From assembly GCA_016721735.1 (NCBI GenBank), contig JADKHM010000002.1, forward strand, positions 62,001-126,000: a stretch of 64,000 nt of DNA, given 5' to 3'. A program made the position numbers and the translations under genes. Positions 27,833-35,989 of the stretch are shown piece after piece. This DNA is from Flavobacterium sp. Lineage in GTDB: Bacteria > Bacteroidota > Bacteroidia > Flavobacteriales > Flavobacteriaceae. The notes beneath the pieces were generated by a model. The model saw only the letters and a program-made list of their open reading frames with translations. It did no database searches and had not been told where the DNA came from. The stretch's first letter is position 1. Each line of letters begins with the position of its first letter.

Positions 27833-29107
27833 ATGAATAAATCAACTTTAGCCATCATACTTGGTGGTGGGCAAGGTTCCCGCTTGGCACCATTAACGGA
27901 AAGTCGATCAAAACCAGCAGTGCCTATTGCGGGTAAATATAGATTAGTAGATATTCCGATTTCAAATTGTATTAATTCGGATATTAAGCGAATGTTCGTT
28001 TTGACGCAATTCAACTCCGCGTCGTTAAATCAACACATCAAAAATACCTATCATTTTAGTCACTTTAGTACCGCTTTTGTCGATATTTTGGCGGCGGAGC
28101 AAACGCCTGATAACCCGACCTGGTTTCAAGGAACTGCCGATGCCGTCCGACAATGTATGCAACACTTTATGAATCACGACTTCGATTATGCTCTGATCTT
28201 ATCCGGTGACCAGTTGTATCAAATGGATTTCAATCAAATGATTAAAGCACATCATGACAGCGGCGCAACGATTACCATTGCGACGTTACCCGTTAATGCG
28301 AAAGAAGCACCTGAATTCGGCATTTTGAAAACCGATGCGGATAGTTTTATTACGTCGTTTGTTGAAAAACCTGCGGCTTCTCTTTTACCAGAATGGACTT
28401 CAGAGGTGAGTGATGAAATGAAATCTGAGGGCAAATTGTATTTGGCTTCCATGGGGATTTACATTTTCAATCGGGAACTTTTGGTCTCCTTGATGAAAAA
28501 TCCCGACACCAAAGATTTTGGAAAAGAAATTATTCCACAGGCAATTGGAAAAGAAAAAATACTAAGTTATCAATACGAAGGTTATTGGACAGACATCGGA
28601 AATATTGATTCGTTTTTTGAAGCGAACTTAGGCTTGACAGATGACATTCCGAAGTTTAATTTGTTTGACAATTCGAGTAAAATTTATACTAGAGCGAGGG
28701 TTTTGCCTCCGTCGAAAATTACGGGAACTTCAACCATAGATAAATCTATTGTCGCCGAAGGCTGCATCATCAACGGTACGACTATCGAGCATTCCGTGAT
28801 TGGCATTCGAAGTCGCATTGGATTTGGTTCAACCATTATTAATTCCTATTTGATGGGAAATGATTACTACCAAAATATTGAGGAAATAAGAACCAATGCA
28901 ATCAATAACATTATTAATGTTGGGATTGGCGAAAGATGTTTTATCAATAATACCATCGTAGATAAAGATTGTCGTATTGGCAATGATGTTCGATTGAATG
29001 GCGGCAAACATTTAGCTGATGCAAATACACCTTTATATATGGTAAAAGATGGAATAATTGTCGTGAAGAAAGGCGCGATATTACCTAATGATTTTTCGGT
29101 GGAGTAA
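27833..29107 (+). CDS. glgC: glucose-1-phosphate adenylyltransferase
   Basis: The protein has 424 residues. The nucleotidyltransferase motif GGGQGSRLAPLTESRSKPAV (residues 11-30) is followed by IPISNCINS, SGDQLYQMDF and the YWTDIGNIDSFFEANL loop. A C-terminal left-handed beta-helix region carries hexapeptide-like repeats. It forms ADP-glucose from ATP and glucose-1-phosphate, the committed step of glycogen synthesis, for the adjacent glgA. No branching enzyme is in the window. Confidence 0.95.
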   Translation: MNKSTLAIILGGGQGSRLAPLTESRSKPAVPIAGKYRLVDIPISNCINSDIKRMFVLTQFNSASLNQHIKNTYHFSHFSTAFVDILAAEQTPDNPTWFQGTADAVRQCMQHFMNHDFDYALILSGDQLYQMDFNQMIKAHHDSGATITIATLPVNAKEAPEFGILKTDADSFITSFVEKPAASLLPEWTSEVSDEMKSEGKLYLASMGIYIFNRELLVSLMKNPDTKDFGKEIIPQAIGKEKILSYQYEGYWTDIGNIDSFFEANLGLTDDIPKFNLFDNSSKIYTRARVLPPSKITGTSTIDKSIVAEGCIINGTTIEHSVIGIRSRIGFGSTIINSYLMGNDYYQNIEEIRTNAINNIINVGIGERCFINNTIVDKDCRIGNDVRLNGGKHLADANTPLYMVKDGIIVVKKGAILPNDFSVE

Positions 29108-29134
29108 AGAAAAAATCTTCAATATTCAGATAAA

Positions 29135-30001
29135 ATGAAAATAAAACTGTTAGTAATATTGCTTTTGATGTTGGTCAACGAAATTTCGTCTGCACAGTAC
29201 GCACCAATGCTAACAGACAACCCAAAATGGATTATTTATTATAGTGGGATGGAAGGCGAAACCGGAACTTATGCCATTACACAAAGCGAAGATGTGGTTG
29301 TTGGTGAGCAGACCTATAAGAAGTTTATCGATCCGTTCTTCGGCAATATGGAGTTTTTACTTCGGGAAGATATTGACGCCAAAAAAGTTTATAAAATTGT
29401 TGATGGAAATGAAGTTCTCTTTCTTGATTTTAACCTTCAATTTGGTGATCATTTTGCCATCGGAGGTTTGGTAGATTATACTGTCTTAGCGGTCAATGAG
29501 GTCAGTGTCAATGGCGGTCAGAGAAGACAACTGAGATTACATGAATCTTCTGGATCGTATCCTGATGAAATTTGGATTGAAGGCGTAGGAAACATCCATT
29601 ATCCCTTCTGGAACTTCTATGAAATGTTTTCTGATCCTATATATTTTTTAAAATGCAGTTTCAAAAACAACGTCAATGTCTTCAATCTGGGACTATACAA
29701 TAACGGCGTCGCTACAGATTGTCAGGCTTTGGGAGTTACTGAGTATAACGATGCTATGTCAAATATAAGTTTTACCCCAAACCCATTCCGGACGCAGCTT
29801 ACCATCAATACAGTTGTTAGTTTGCAGGATGCAACCATAAACGTTTATAATATGATTGGCCAAATGGTGAAACAATCGAACCACTTGACTGGCAACAAAA
29901 TTGAATTTAACAGAGAAAATCTGAGTCCAGGAATCTATTTGCTCCAGTTGTTTGAAAATGGAAAATTGCTAGCTTCAAAAAAAGTATCGCTAGTAGATTA
30001 G
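29135..30001 (+). CDS. secreted protein with T9SS type A sorting domain
   Basis: The protein has 288 residues. A signal peptide ends near residue 20 (MLVNEISSAQY). The central 180 residues are beta-rich without a recognised enzyme motif (for example TGTYAITQSEDVVVG, YPDEIWIEGVGNIHYPFW). The last 80 or so are a type A sorting domain: FTPNPFRTQLTI, VYNMIGQMV, NLSPGIYLLQL and a basic end. It is predicted to be exported by T9SS. A bidirectional terminator follows. Confidence 0.82.
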   Translation: MKIKLLVILLLMLVNEISSAQYAPMLTDNPKWIIYYSGMEGETGTYAITQSEDVVVGEQTYKKFIDPFFGNMEFLLREDIDAKKVYKIVDGNEVLFLDFNLQFGDHFAIGGLVDYTVLAVNEVSVNGGQRRQLRLHESSGSYPDEIWIEGVGNIHYPFWNFYEMFSDPIYFLKCSFKNNVNVFNLGLYNNGVATDCQALGVTEYNDAMSNISFTPNPFRTQLTINTVVSLQDATINVYNMIGQMVKQSNHLTGNKIEFNRENLSPGIYLLQLFENGKLLASKKVSLVD

Positions 30002-30040
30002 CTCAAACCAGATTATTTAGAGTCATGAAGATTTAGCATA

Positions 30041-30073
30041 TAAAAAAAGCATCCTATTTAGATGCTTTTTTTT
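30041..30073. terminator. bidirectional terminator
   Basis: AAAAAAGCATC and GATGCTTTTTT pair around CTATTTA, with A and T tracts on the two sides. It serves the convergent secreted-protein and cytochrome genes. Confidence 0.75.
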
Positions 30074-30085
30074 AATCTATCGATG

Positions 30086-30439
30086 CTATAACTGTGCGTA
30101 AATATAATTTGAAATACTAGCCATTTGAGCATCATTTAAGTGCGCTTTCTGTTGCATCTCTACTAGAATTGGCGCCCACTCTTCCTTCTTATATTCCGAT
30201 GCTTCAAACAATCTGTGGCATTTTGCACAATTGTTATCATATAAATCTTTGCCCTCCGTCAGCGCTGCAGTCATCACAAGTTGCTTCACCTCTTTCCGCG
30301 ACGTTTTTGCAACTTGATCAGGTTTTGCTTTTTCTTCTGTTGATGCATTTGCTGTTGTAGATGAACTTACTGCTGCCGGTGTACCACATGATGCAAATAC
30401 GGCAACCGCTACAATTCCTAAAATATAATTACGTTTCAT
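30086..30439 (-). CDS. cytochrome c-like haem lipoprotein
   Basis: The protein has 117 residues from ATG 30439. A lipoprotein signal with VFASCG (modified Cys at about residue 18) and a Thr/Ser/Ala-rich linker precede a small cytochrome c domain with NCAKCHRLF (C-x-x-C-H haem site). A likely distal methionine is in ILVEMQQKAHL or DAQMASI. It probably carries electrons at a membrane surface in the periplasm; its partner is unknown. The longer frame beginning upstream runs through the immunophilin terminator and is not used. Confidence 0.82.
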   Translation of the reverse strand: MKRNYILGIVAVAVFASCGTPAAVSSSTTANASTEEKAKPDQVAKTSRKEVKQLVMTAALTEGKDLYDNNCAKCHRLFEASEYKKEEWAPILVEMQQKAHLNDAQMASISNYIYAQL

Positions 30440-30469
30440 TTTTGTTGTATTTAGATTGTAAATATAAAA

Positions 30470-30502
30470 AAATCCCAATAGCATTTACCATTGGGATTTC
30501 TT
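30470..30502 (-). terminator. terminator of the immunophilin gene
   Basis: On the minus strand AATCCCAAT and ATTGGGATT pair around a 10-base loop and run into T7. Confidence 0.7.
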
Positions 30503-30530
30503 AAAGAAAATTAAGATTGTTCTTTGAATA

Positions 30531-31463
30531 TTATTTTACGTCCATCAATTCAACGTCAAAAACGAGCGTCGCATTTGGTGGAATAACGCCACCAGCACCT
30601 CTAGACCCGTAACCTAAATGCGATGGAATAACGAATCGAGCTTTATCTCCAACCTGCAACAACGCAATTCCTTCGTCCCAACCTTCGATGACGTTACCTT
30701 GTCCTAATGGGAATTCGATTGGTTTTTTTCTAGTATATGATGAATCGAAAACTTTTCCGTTTTCTAATGAACCTGAATAGTGTACAGAAACTGTTTTCCC
30801 ATTCTCCGCTTTTTTTCCATTTCCTTTTTGAATCATTTTATATCGCAAACCACTTGCTGTCTTTTCAAAACCAGCCGCTAATTTTTCCATGGCTGCTTCC
30901 GCTTCTGCTCTCGCTGCTGCTTCTCTCTTGGCACGTGAACCTTCGAAAGTTCTGAAAGCTTCGATGGCATTCCATTTTTCAGCTTCTGCTCCTACTCTAA
31001 TTATTTCAACGCTATCTAAAGAATCACCTTGCGCAATGGCATCTACAACGTCTTGTCCTTCGACAACATTTCCAAAAACGGTATGCTTGTCATCTAACCA
31101 TGGTGTTGCCACGTGCGTGATGAAGAATTGAGAACCATTGCTTCCTGGTCCTGAATTTGCCATCGACAAAACACCTGGAGTATCATGACGTAAATCTTGG
31201 TGAAACTCATCGTCAAAGTTGTATCCTGGGCCACCAGTGCCGATTCCTTGTGGACAGCCACCTTGAATCATGAAGTCTGGAATGACGCGGTGAAATTTCA
31301 ATCCATCGTAATACTTATTTCCTTGTGGTTTAACTTTGTTTTCTAAGTTTCCTTCTGCCAATCCGACGAAGTTCCCCACTGTTCCTGGTGTTAAATCGTG
31401 GGTTAGTTTTACTAAAATTGCTCCTTTCGCAGTGTTGAATTTAGCGTATATTCCGTTTTCCAT
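30531..31463 (-). CDS. dual-family immunophilin: cyclophilin-FKBP peptidyl-prolyl isomerase
   Basis: The protein has 310 residues. Residues 1-160 or so are a cyclophilin (GLKFHRVIPDFMIQGG, NSGPGSNGSQFFIT, LDDKHTVFGNV). A charged Ala/Glu-rich helix (about 170-195) links to an FKBP domain (residues 200-310: GKTVSVHYSG, VFDSSYTRKKP, VIEGWDEGI, IPSHLGYGSRG, LVFDVELMDVK). Both active sites look complete. There is no signal peptide, so it acts in the cytosol. Such dual-family proteins are known from Flavobacterium and some protists. Confidence 0.92.
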   Translation of the reverse strand: MENGIYAKFNTAKGAILVKLTHDLTPGTVGNFVGLAEGNLENKVKPQGNKYYDGLKFHRVIPDFMIQGGCPQGIGTGGPGYNFDDEFHQDLRHDTPGVLSMANSGPGSNGSQFFITHVATPWLDDKHTVFGNVVEGQDVVDAIAQGDSLDSVEIIRVGAEAEKWNAIEAFRTFEGSRAKREAAARAEAEAAMEKLAAGFEKTASGLRYKMIQKGNGKKAENGKTVSVHYSGSLENGKVFDSSYTRKKPIEFPLGQGNVIEGWDEGIALLQVGDKARFVIPSHLGYGSRGAGGVIPPNATLVFDVELMDVK

Positions 31464-31488
31464 TTATAATGTCTTTTAAATTTGTGCG

Positions 31489-31496
31489 CAAAATTA
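31489..31496 (-). promoter_or_regulatory. -7 element of the immunophilin promoter
   Basis: TAATTTTG on the minus strand lies 26 bp upstream of the start codon. I see no convincing -33 element. Confidence 0.35.
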
Positions 31497-31557
31497 CGAT
31501 TATATTTTGAAAATGGAACGCGGATTTAAGACAGATTTTGATGGATGAACGCGGATT

Positions 31558-31636
31558 CTAGCCCCGATTGCAGCGGCATCCTTTTGCTGCTTCCTTTAAG
31601 CAGCAAAAGATAGAGCGGAAAGCGGGATTAGCTTCC
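31558..31636 (-). repeat. interspersed hairpin element, copy C
   Basis: On the minus strand it reads GGAAGCTAATCCCGCTTTCC, then a central hairpin (TTTTGCTGCTT / AAGCAGCAAAA), then GGATGCCGCTGCAATCGGGG and CTAG. It fills the gap between the divergent immunophilin and trmD genes. A spurious N-terminal extension of trmD can be read through it. Confidence 0.7.
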
Positions 31637-31657
31637 GAAAGAACTTCAAAAACTTTG

Positions 31658-31665
31658 TACATTTG
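31658..31665 (+). promoter_or_regulatory. -7 element very close to the trmD start
   Basis: TACATTTG ends 4 bp before ATG 31670. Initiation about 7 bases downstream would give a leaderless or nearly leaderless trmD mRNA. The -33 position is weak. Confidence 0.4.
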
Positions 31666-31669
31666 CAGC

Positions 31670-32344
31670 ATGAGAATCGATATTATTACCGTTTTACCAG
31701 AATTGCTGCGGAGTCCGTTTGAGGCTTCAATTATGAAACGCGCGATTGACAAAGGTTTGGTGGAAGTGCATATTCACAACTTGCGCGATTATACGACCAA
31801 CAAACAAAAAAGTGTTGATGACTATCCTTTCGGAGGTGGCGCCGGCATGGTGATGATGGTGCAGCCGATAGATGCTTGTATCACGCATTTAAAGAGCGAA
31901 CGTGAATACGACGAAATCATTTATATGACGCCTGACGGGGAAACTTTAGATCAGAAGATGGCCAATACGATGTCGATGTTGGGTAATATTATCATTTTAT
32001 GTGGGCATTATAAAGGCGTCGACCAACGCGTTCGGGATCATTTTATCACGAAAGAAATTTCGATTGGTGATTATGTTTTGAGTGGTGGTGAATTGGGTGC
32101 TTTGGTGTTGTCTGACGCACTGATTCGATTGATTCCTGGTGTTTTGAGCGACGAAACTTCGGCATTGACAGATAGTTTTCAGGATGGATTGTTGTCAGGA
32201 CCAATTTATACGCGACCTGCGGATTATAAAGGATGGAAAGTTCCGGATGTTTTAACCAGCGGCCACTTTGCGAAAATTGACAAATGGCGGGAAGATATGG
32301 CCTATGAACACACGAAAAATAGGCGACCGGACCTACTTGAATAA
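31670..32344 (+). CDS. trmD: tRNA (guanine-37-N1)-methyltransferase
   Basis: The protein has 224 residues. MRIDIITVLPELL at the start, VDDYPFGGGAGMVM, ILCGHYKGVDQRV, EISIGDYVLSGGELGAL and the SPOUT trefoil-knot region identify TrmD. It makes m1G37 in tRNAs with G36, including the tRNA-Pro(GGG) of this window, and prevents frameshifting. I use ATG 31670; the frame open further upstream is repeat sequence. rplS follows, as in many bacteria, but here a separate promoter lies between them. Confidence 0.95.
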   Translation: MRIDIITVLPELLRSPFEASIMKRAIDKGLVEVHIHNLRDYTTNKQKSVDDYPFGGGAGMVMMVQPIDACITHLKSEREYDEIIYMTPDGETLDQKMANTMSMLGNIIILCGHYKGVDQRVRDHFITKEISIGDYVLSGGELGALVLSDALIRLIPGVLSDETSALTDSFQDGLLSGPIYTRPADYKGWKVPDVLTSGHFAKIDKWREDMAYEHTKNRRPDLLE

Positions 32345-32349
32345 TTCAT

Positions 32350-32466
32350 AATTGATAATTGATAATTGATAATTGAGGAGATCTTGCTGATAATGAGCTG
32401 GTTGAGGCTTTTAATTGTTTGTTATTTTTTTTTAATTATCCATTGTTAATTATCAATTATTAATTA
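32350..32466. repeat. inverted arrays of TTGATAA-type oligomers
   Basis: The left block (32350-32375) repeats ATTGATA; the right block (32431-32466) holds the inverse, TTATCAAT/TTAATTA. They can fold together. The right block also overlaps the rplS promoter. Confidence 0.5.
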
Positions 32467-32472
32467 CATTTG
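32443..32472 (+). promoter_or_regulatory. promoter of rplS
   Basis: TTG at 32443-32445, exactly 19 bp, then TACATTTG at 32465-32472. Confidence 0.65.
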
Positions 32473-32478
32473 CGCCCA

Positions 32479-32546
32479 CTTAGACCAACCTCTGGCGAAA
32501 CTCGCGAATGTTGCTCTGATTTAAAACCATAATTAAAACAATTATC
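32479..32546 (+). ncRNA. candidate autoregulatory 5' leader of ribosomal protein L19
   Basis: The promoter predicts a leader of about 68 bases. It holds a G/C-richer block (TAGACCAACCTCTGGCGAAA) with a GCGA-AAC-TCGC hairpin, standing out from AT-rich surroundings, and ends AATTATC before ATG. L19 leaders have been described for Flavobacteria, but I match this by position and composition only, not by a covariance model. Confidence 0.4.
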
Positions 32547-32897
32547 ATGGCAGATTTATTAAAATTCGTACAAGACGAATTAGTAACAAGAAAAGATTTC
32601 CCTGAATTCGGAGCTGGAGATACCATCACAGTGTTCTACGAAATTAAAGAGGGTGAAAAAACAAGAACTCAGTTTTTTAAAGGAGTTGTAATTCAAAGAA
32701 GAGGTTCTGGAGCTACAGAAACTTTCACAATTCGTAAAATGTCAGGAGCTATTGGAGTTGAGCGTATCTTCCCAGTAAATTTACCTGCGTTGCAAAAAAT
32801 CGAAATCAACAAAAAAGGTCACGTTCGTAGAGCTCGTATTTTCTACTTTAGAGAACTTACTGGTAAAAAAGCGAAAATTAGAGATAAAAGAAGATAA
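32547..32897 (+). CDS. rplS: 50S ribosomal protein L19
   Basis: The protein has 116 residues. FPEFGAGDTITVFYEIKEGE, FKGVVIQRRGSG, ETFTIRKMS, GVERIFPVNLP and VRRARIFYFREL are all classical L19 motifs. It sits at the 30S-50S interface. A strong terminator follows. Confidence 0.97.
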   Translation: MADLLKFVQDELVTRKDFPEFGAGDTITVFYEIKEGEKTRTQFFKGVVIQRRGSGATETFTIRKMSGAIGVERIFPVNLPALQKIEINKKGHVRRARIFYFRELTGKKAKIRDKRR

Positions 32898-32917
32898 TCA
32901 CTTCTTGAAGTTTGTAG

Positions 32918-32949
32918 AAAGTCCCAATCGAAAGTTGGGACTTTTTTTT
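32918..32949 (+). terminator. terminator of rplS
   Basis: AAGTCCCAA-TCGAAAG-TTGGGACTT followed by a run of T. Confidence 0.8.
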
Positions 32950-33223
32950 TGGAGTAGACAGTATGATTTTAAGATTAGCAGACTTTAAGACAGAATCATC
33001 TAATCTTAAAATCTTACAGTCTCAAAATCTTACGGTCTCAAAATCTAACAAGCAACAAGCAATTCTACAAAAATTGAACTCGAAAATTATGGCTTTCGTA
33101 TTTTAGCAAGCTGAAAATCACAAATTCACAATTCAATCGATTTCGGTTCATAAGTCATTCGATTTGACGTTGATTTTAATATATTTGTTTCCGCAAAATT
33201 TACGAATACTAAAATGAAATCTT
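32950..33223. other. intergenic stretch with inverted and tandem oligomers
   Basis: No gene is visible. A perfect 13-bp inverted repeat, GATTTTAAGATTA (32965-32977) against TAATCTTAAAATC (33001-33013), is followed by tandem AAAATCTTACNGTCTC units. The -7 element TATATTTG at 33180-33187 probably serves icd. Confidence 0.5.
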
Positions 33224-34447
33224 ATGGCAAAAATTAAAGTAGCCAATCCAGTAGTTGAATTGGATGGTGATGAAATGACTCGAATTATTTGGACATTTAT
33301 CAAAGAAAAACTTATACTTCCTTACTTAGATTTAGACATTAAATATTACGATTTAGGAATAGAAAGTCGTGAAGCAACCAAAGACCAAATCACCATTGAT
33401 TCTGCAGAAGCCATAAAAAAATATAATGTGGGTATCAAATGCGCTACGATCACTCCAGATGAAGAGCGTGTCAAAGAATTCAATCTTTCTAAAATGTGGA
33501 AATCGCCCAACGGCACCATCAGAAACATTGTGGGTGGAACCGTTTTCCGTGAACCTATCATCATGAGCAACGTGCCGCGTTATGTGCAAGGTTGGACTAA
33601 GCCGATCGTTATTGGTCGACATGCCTTTGGTGATCAATATAAAGCGACTGATACCGTAATTAAAGGAAAAGGCAAACTAACCATGAGCTTTACTAATGAA
33701 GCCGGTGAAACACAAACGTGGGAAGTTTACAATTTTGAAGGCGATGGTGTAGCAATGTCTATGTATAATACAGATGAGAGTATTTATGGGTTTGCACATT
33801 CGTCTTTTCAAATGGCATTGACCAAAAAATGGCCGTTATATTTGTCTACGAAAAACACAATTCTGAAAGCCTACGACGGAAGATTTAAAGATATTTTTGA
33901 GGAAGTTTTTCAAAAACATTATAAAGCTGATTTCGACACTAACGGAATGGTGTACGAACACAGACTAATCGATGACATGGTGGCATCATGCATGAAATGG
34001 AATGGTGGATTTGTGTGGGCATGTAAGAACTACGATGGAGATGTACAATCTGATACTGTTGCTCAAGGATTTGGCTCGCTAGGTTTAATGACCTCCGTAT
34101 TGGTTACACCAGACGGAAAAACAGTAGAAGCTGAAGCGGCGCACGGAACAGTAACGCGTCATTATCGTGAACACCAAAAAGGAAGAGCGACTTCTACGAA
34201 TCCAATTGCGTCTATTTTCGCATGGACGAGAGGACTAGAGCACCGAGGCAAGTTAGACAACAATCAAGCTTTGATTGATTTCTGTCACGCCCTTGAACAA
34301 GTTTGCATCGACACTGTAGAAAGCGGAAAAATGACCAAAGATTTAGCCATGTTGGTCAAACCAGAAGGGTTAACAAGCGCCGATTACCTTACTACGGAAG
34401 GTTTCTTGGAAGCAATCAAAGAAAATTTAGATTCAAAATTGGGATAA
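33224..34447 (+). CDS. icd: NADP-dependent isocitrate dehydrogenase (eukaryote-like homodimeric type)
   Basis: The protein has 407 residues. NPVVELDGDEMTRIIW, KSPNGTIRNIVGGTVFREPI (substrate Ser/Asn), IGRHAFGDQY, KWNGGFVWACKNYDGDVQSD and TVEAEAAHGTVTRHYR place it in the homodimeric NADP-IDH subfamily. It decarboxylates isocitrate to 2-oxoglutarate in the TCA cycle and yields NADPH. It is monocistronic. Another TCA enzyme, sucC, is at 61-62 kb. Confidence 0.95.
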   Translation: MAKIKVANPVVELDGDEMTRIIWTFIKEKLILPYLDLDIKYYDLGIESREATKDQITIDSAEAIKKYNVGIKCATITPDEERVKEFNLSKMWKSPNGTIRNIVGGTVFREPIIMSNVPRYVQGWTKPIVIGRHAFGDQYKATDTVIKGKGKLTMSFTNEAGETQTWEVYNFEGDGVAMSMYNTDESIYGFAHSSFQMALTKKWPLYLSTKNTILKAYDGRFKDIFEEVFQKHYKADFDTNGMVYEHRLIDDMVASCMKWNGGFVWACKNYDGDVQSDTVAQGFGSLGLMTSVLVTPDGKTVEAEAAHGTVTRHYREHQKGRATSTNPIASIFAWTRGLEHRGKLDNNQALIDFCHALEQVCIDTVESGKMTKDLAMLVKPEGLTSADYLTTEGFLEAIKENLDSKLG

Positions 34448-34465
34448 TTCCTGAAATCATATTGA

Positions 34466-34499
34466 CGAAAGAGGTTGTGTAAACAGCCTCTTTTTTTTT
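34466..34499. terminator. bidirectional terminator between icd and the PagL-like gene
   Basis: AGAGGTTGT-GTAA-ACAGCCTCT with A/T tracts on both sides. Confidence 0.65.
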
Positions 34500-35757
34500 A
34501 TCTTTTCTTTGAAGACGGACAAAAAACATAGCCCAATCCCAGCTCTGTAAAATCCGCCTGACCTAAATTGGCGTTGATGAAAGCACCTAAAAAAAGATTG
34601 TGAACTGGCGCTTTATTATTATCAAAGGCGTAATACTTTAATCCCAAACGAGACGAAATCAAATGCTTGACATTATAGTACCAATCAAGCTTCCCTAATT
34701 GATAGGAACCATCGCTAATGATTTTTCCTTTGTTCAATTTCCAATCGACTTTATAAAAAGGTTTGTAGAAATTGAGTCCAATTTGCATCTCAATACCAAG
34801 ATGGTTCAAAAGTACTTCACCATCTGTAAATATTCCAAAACTAGACGAATTACCGATTGGATTTTGCTTTAATTCTGGATACATTTCAGCTACCAATTCC
34901 CCATCATTTTGTATGTAATTATAATAACTTTCATAAAAACGATAGTACATTCCGACGCCATACTTGAAAGTTTTGTTTTTGATTCTACCCAAAGATGCAC
35001 TAACTGTATAAACCTCGCGTTTGTTCGTATCATACTTCGTCAGCACATTTTGTCCTAAACCAAATCGATACGAAAAATAAGTCTGCCTGTTTGATTTTTC
35101 AATATTGGATGGCGTTTCAATATCCAAACTGGATGCCTCGCTTTTATTAAAATTGAATTCTGTATTGAGTCCAAGCAAAAAAGTATTCAGTCCATAATTT
35201 GGCAATCGTACATGTCCATTTGAATTGTGATAATAACCCAAAACCAACTGGCTTTTGCCGTTCTTGAATTGCCACAAATCATATCGCAAATTGGAACGAA
35301 ATGCCCAAGTGATGTGCGTTGAAATGGCTTGATTTGTATTATTTGTATTTACATCATAAATGACATCAAAATAAGAAGCGCCGAGGCCGATATTCAAATC
35401 CGCTCGTTTGGTCCATCTATTCAAAATGGAAAAGTCAAGGAAAGGAATGATTGAAACAGCTTTGCCAATTTTATCCTCATTGCCAAAATCATTGTATGAA
35501 AAGGAAATACCAGTTCGGGGAAAGTGGAGTTCTTTTGCCCATGCAACATCATTTAGAAAATTGGTTTTTCCTAAACTTATTTCCACGCCCTGAAATGGCT
35601 TTGTTTCGGGAAAATAAGTATTGGCGGGTGAAGTTCTTCCGAAATCATATTGCAAAGTTACAAACGAATAATTGGTCTTAGCGTTAGATTGTTCTTGAGC
35701 CCTACATGCTGCACATGCCAACACCATAAATAAAATAAAAGGAGCAACTCTATTCAT
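34498..35757 (-). CDS. PagL-like lipid A 3-O-deacylase (acyloxyacyl hydrolase), outer membrane
   Basis: The protein has 419 residues. The signal peptide ends around AACRAQ (residues 1-20). The rest is an amphipathic beta-barrel pattern with alternating aromatic residues. The key segment is LGYYHNSNGHVRLPNYGLN, which matches the His-x-Ser-Asn site of PagL-type deacylases. PagL removes the 3-O acyl chain of lipid A and is roughly 150-190 residues, so this one is much larger and has extra strands at both ends. Outer-membrane location and activity are inferred. The start is ATG 35757. Confidence 0.72.
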   Translation of the reverse strand: MNRVAPFILFMVLACAACRAQEQSNAKTNYSFVTLQYDFGRTSPANTYFPETKPFQGVEISLGKTNFLNDVAWAKELHFPRTGISFSYNDFGNEDKIGKAVSIIPFLDFSILNRWTKRADLNIGLGASYFDVIYDVNTNNTNQAISTHITWAFRSNLRYDLWQFKNGKSQLVLGYYHNSNGHVRLPNYGLNTFLLGLNTEFNFNKSEASSLDIETPSNIEKSNRQTYFSYRFGLGQNVLTKYDTNKREVYTVSASLGRIKNKTFKYGVGMYYRFYESYYNYIQNDGELVAEMYPELKQNPIGNSSSFGIFTDGEVLLNHLGIEMQIGLNFYKPFYKVDWKLNKGKIISDGSYQLGKLDWYYNVKHLISSRLGLKYYAFDNNKAPVHNLFLGAFINANLGQADFTELGLGYVFCPSSKKR

Positions 35758-35942
35758 TAAAAGCACCAAAAATAACTTCTCACGTAAAAATGCATTTGAT
35801 ATTTTGTAAATATATACAAACCAATTGTAATAGAACCCGTCAAGTTAAAGCAGAGCGAGAAAAAATGCGTTCAGGAAGCGGACATTTCTCTCTTGAATTG
35901 TATTCATAACTTTTATTTAACAAAATCCCTTGTAACAAAACC

Positions 35943-35950
35943 TACTTTTG
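35943..35950 (+). promoter_or_regulatory. -7 element of the TonB receptor gene
   Basis: TACTTTTG, 39 bp before ATG 35990. Confidence 0.4.
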
Positions 35951-35989
35951 CAACTCTTACGGCGCAATTACAAACCATTAGATATTTCT

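Noticed and set aside
31568..31669. N-terminal extension of trmD
   Set aside because: It is translation of repeat copy C and lacks similarity to TrmD; ATG 31670 gives the family N-terminus.
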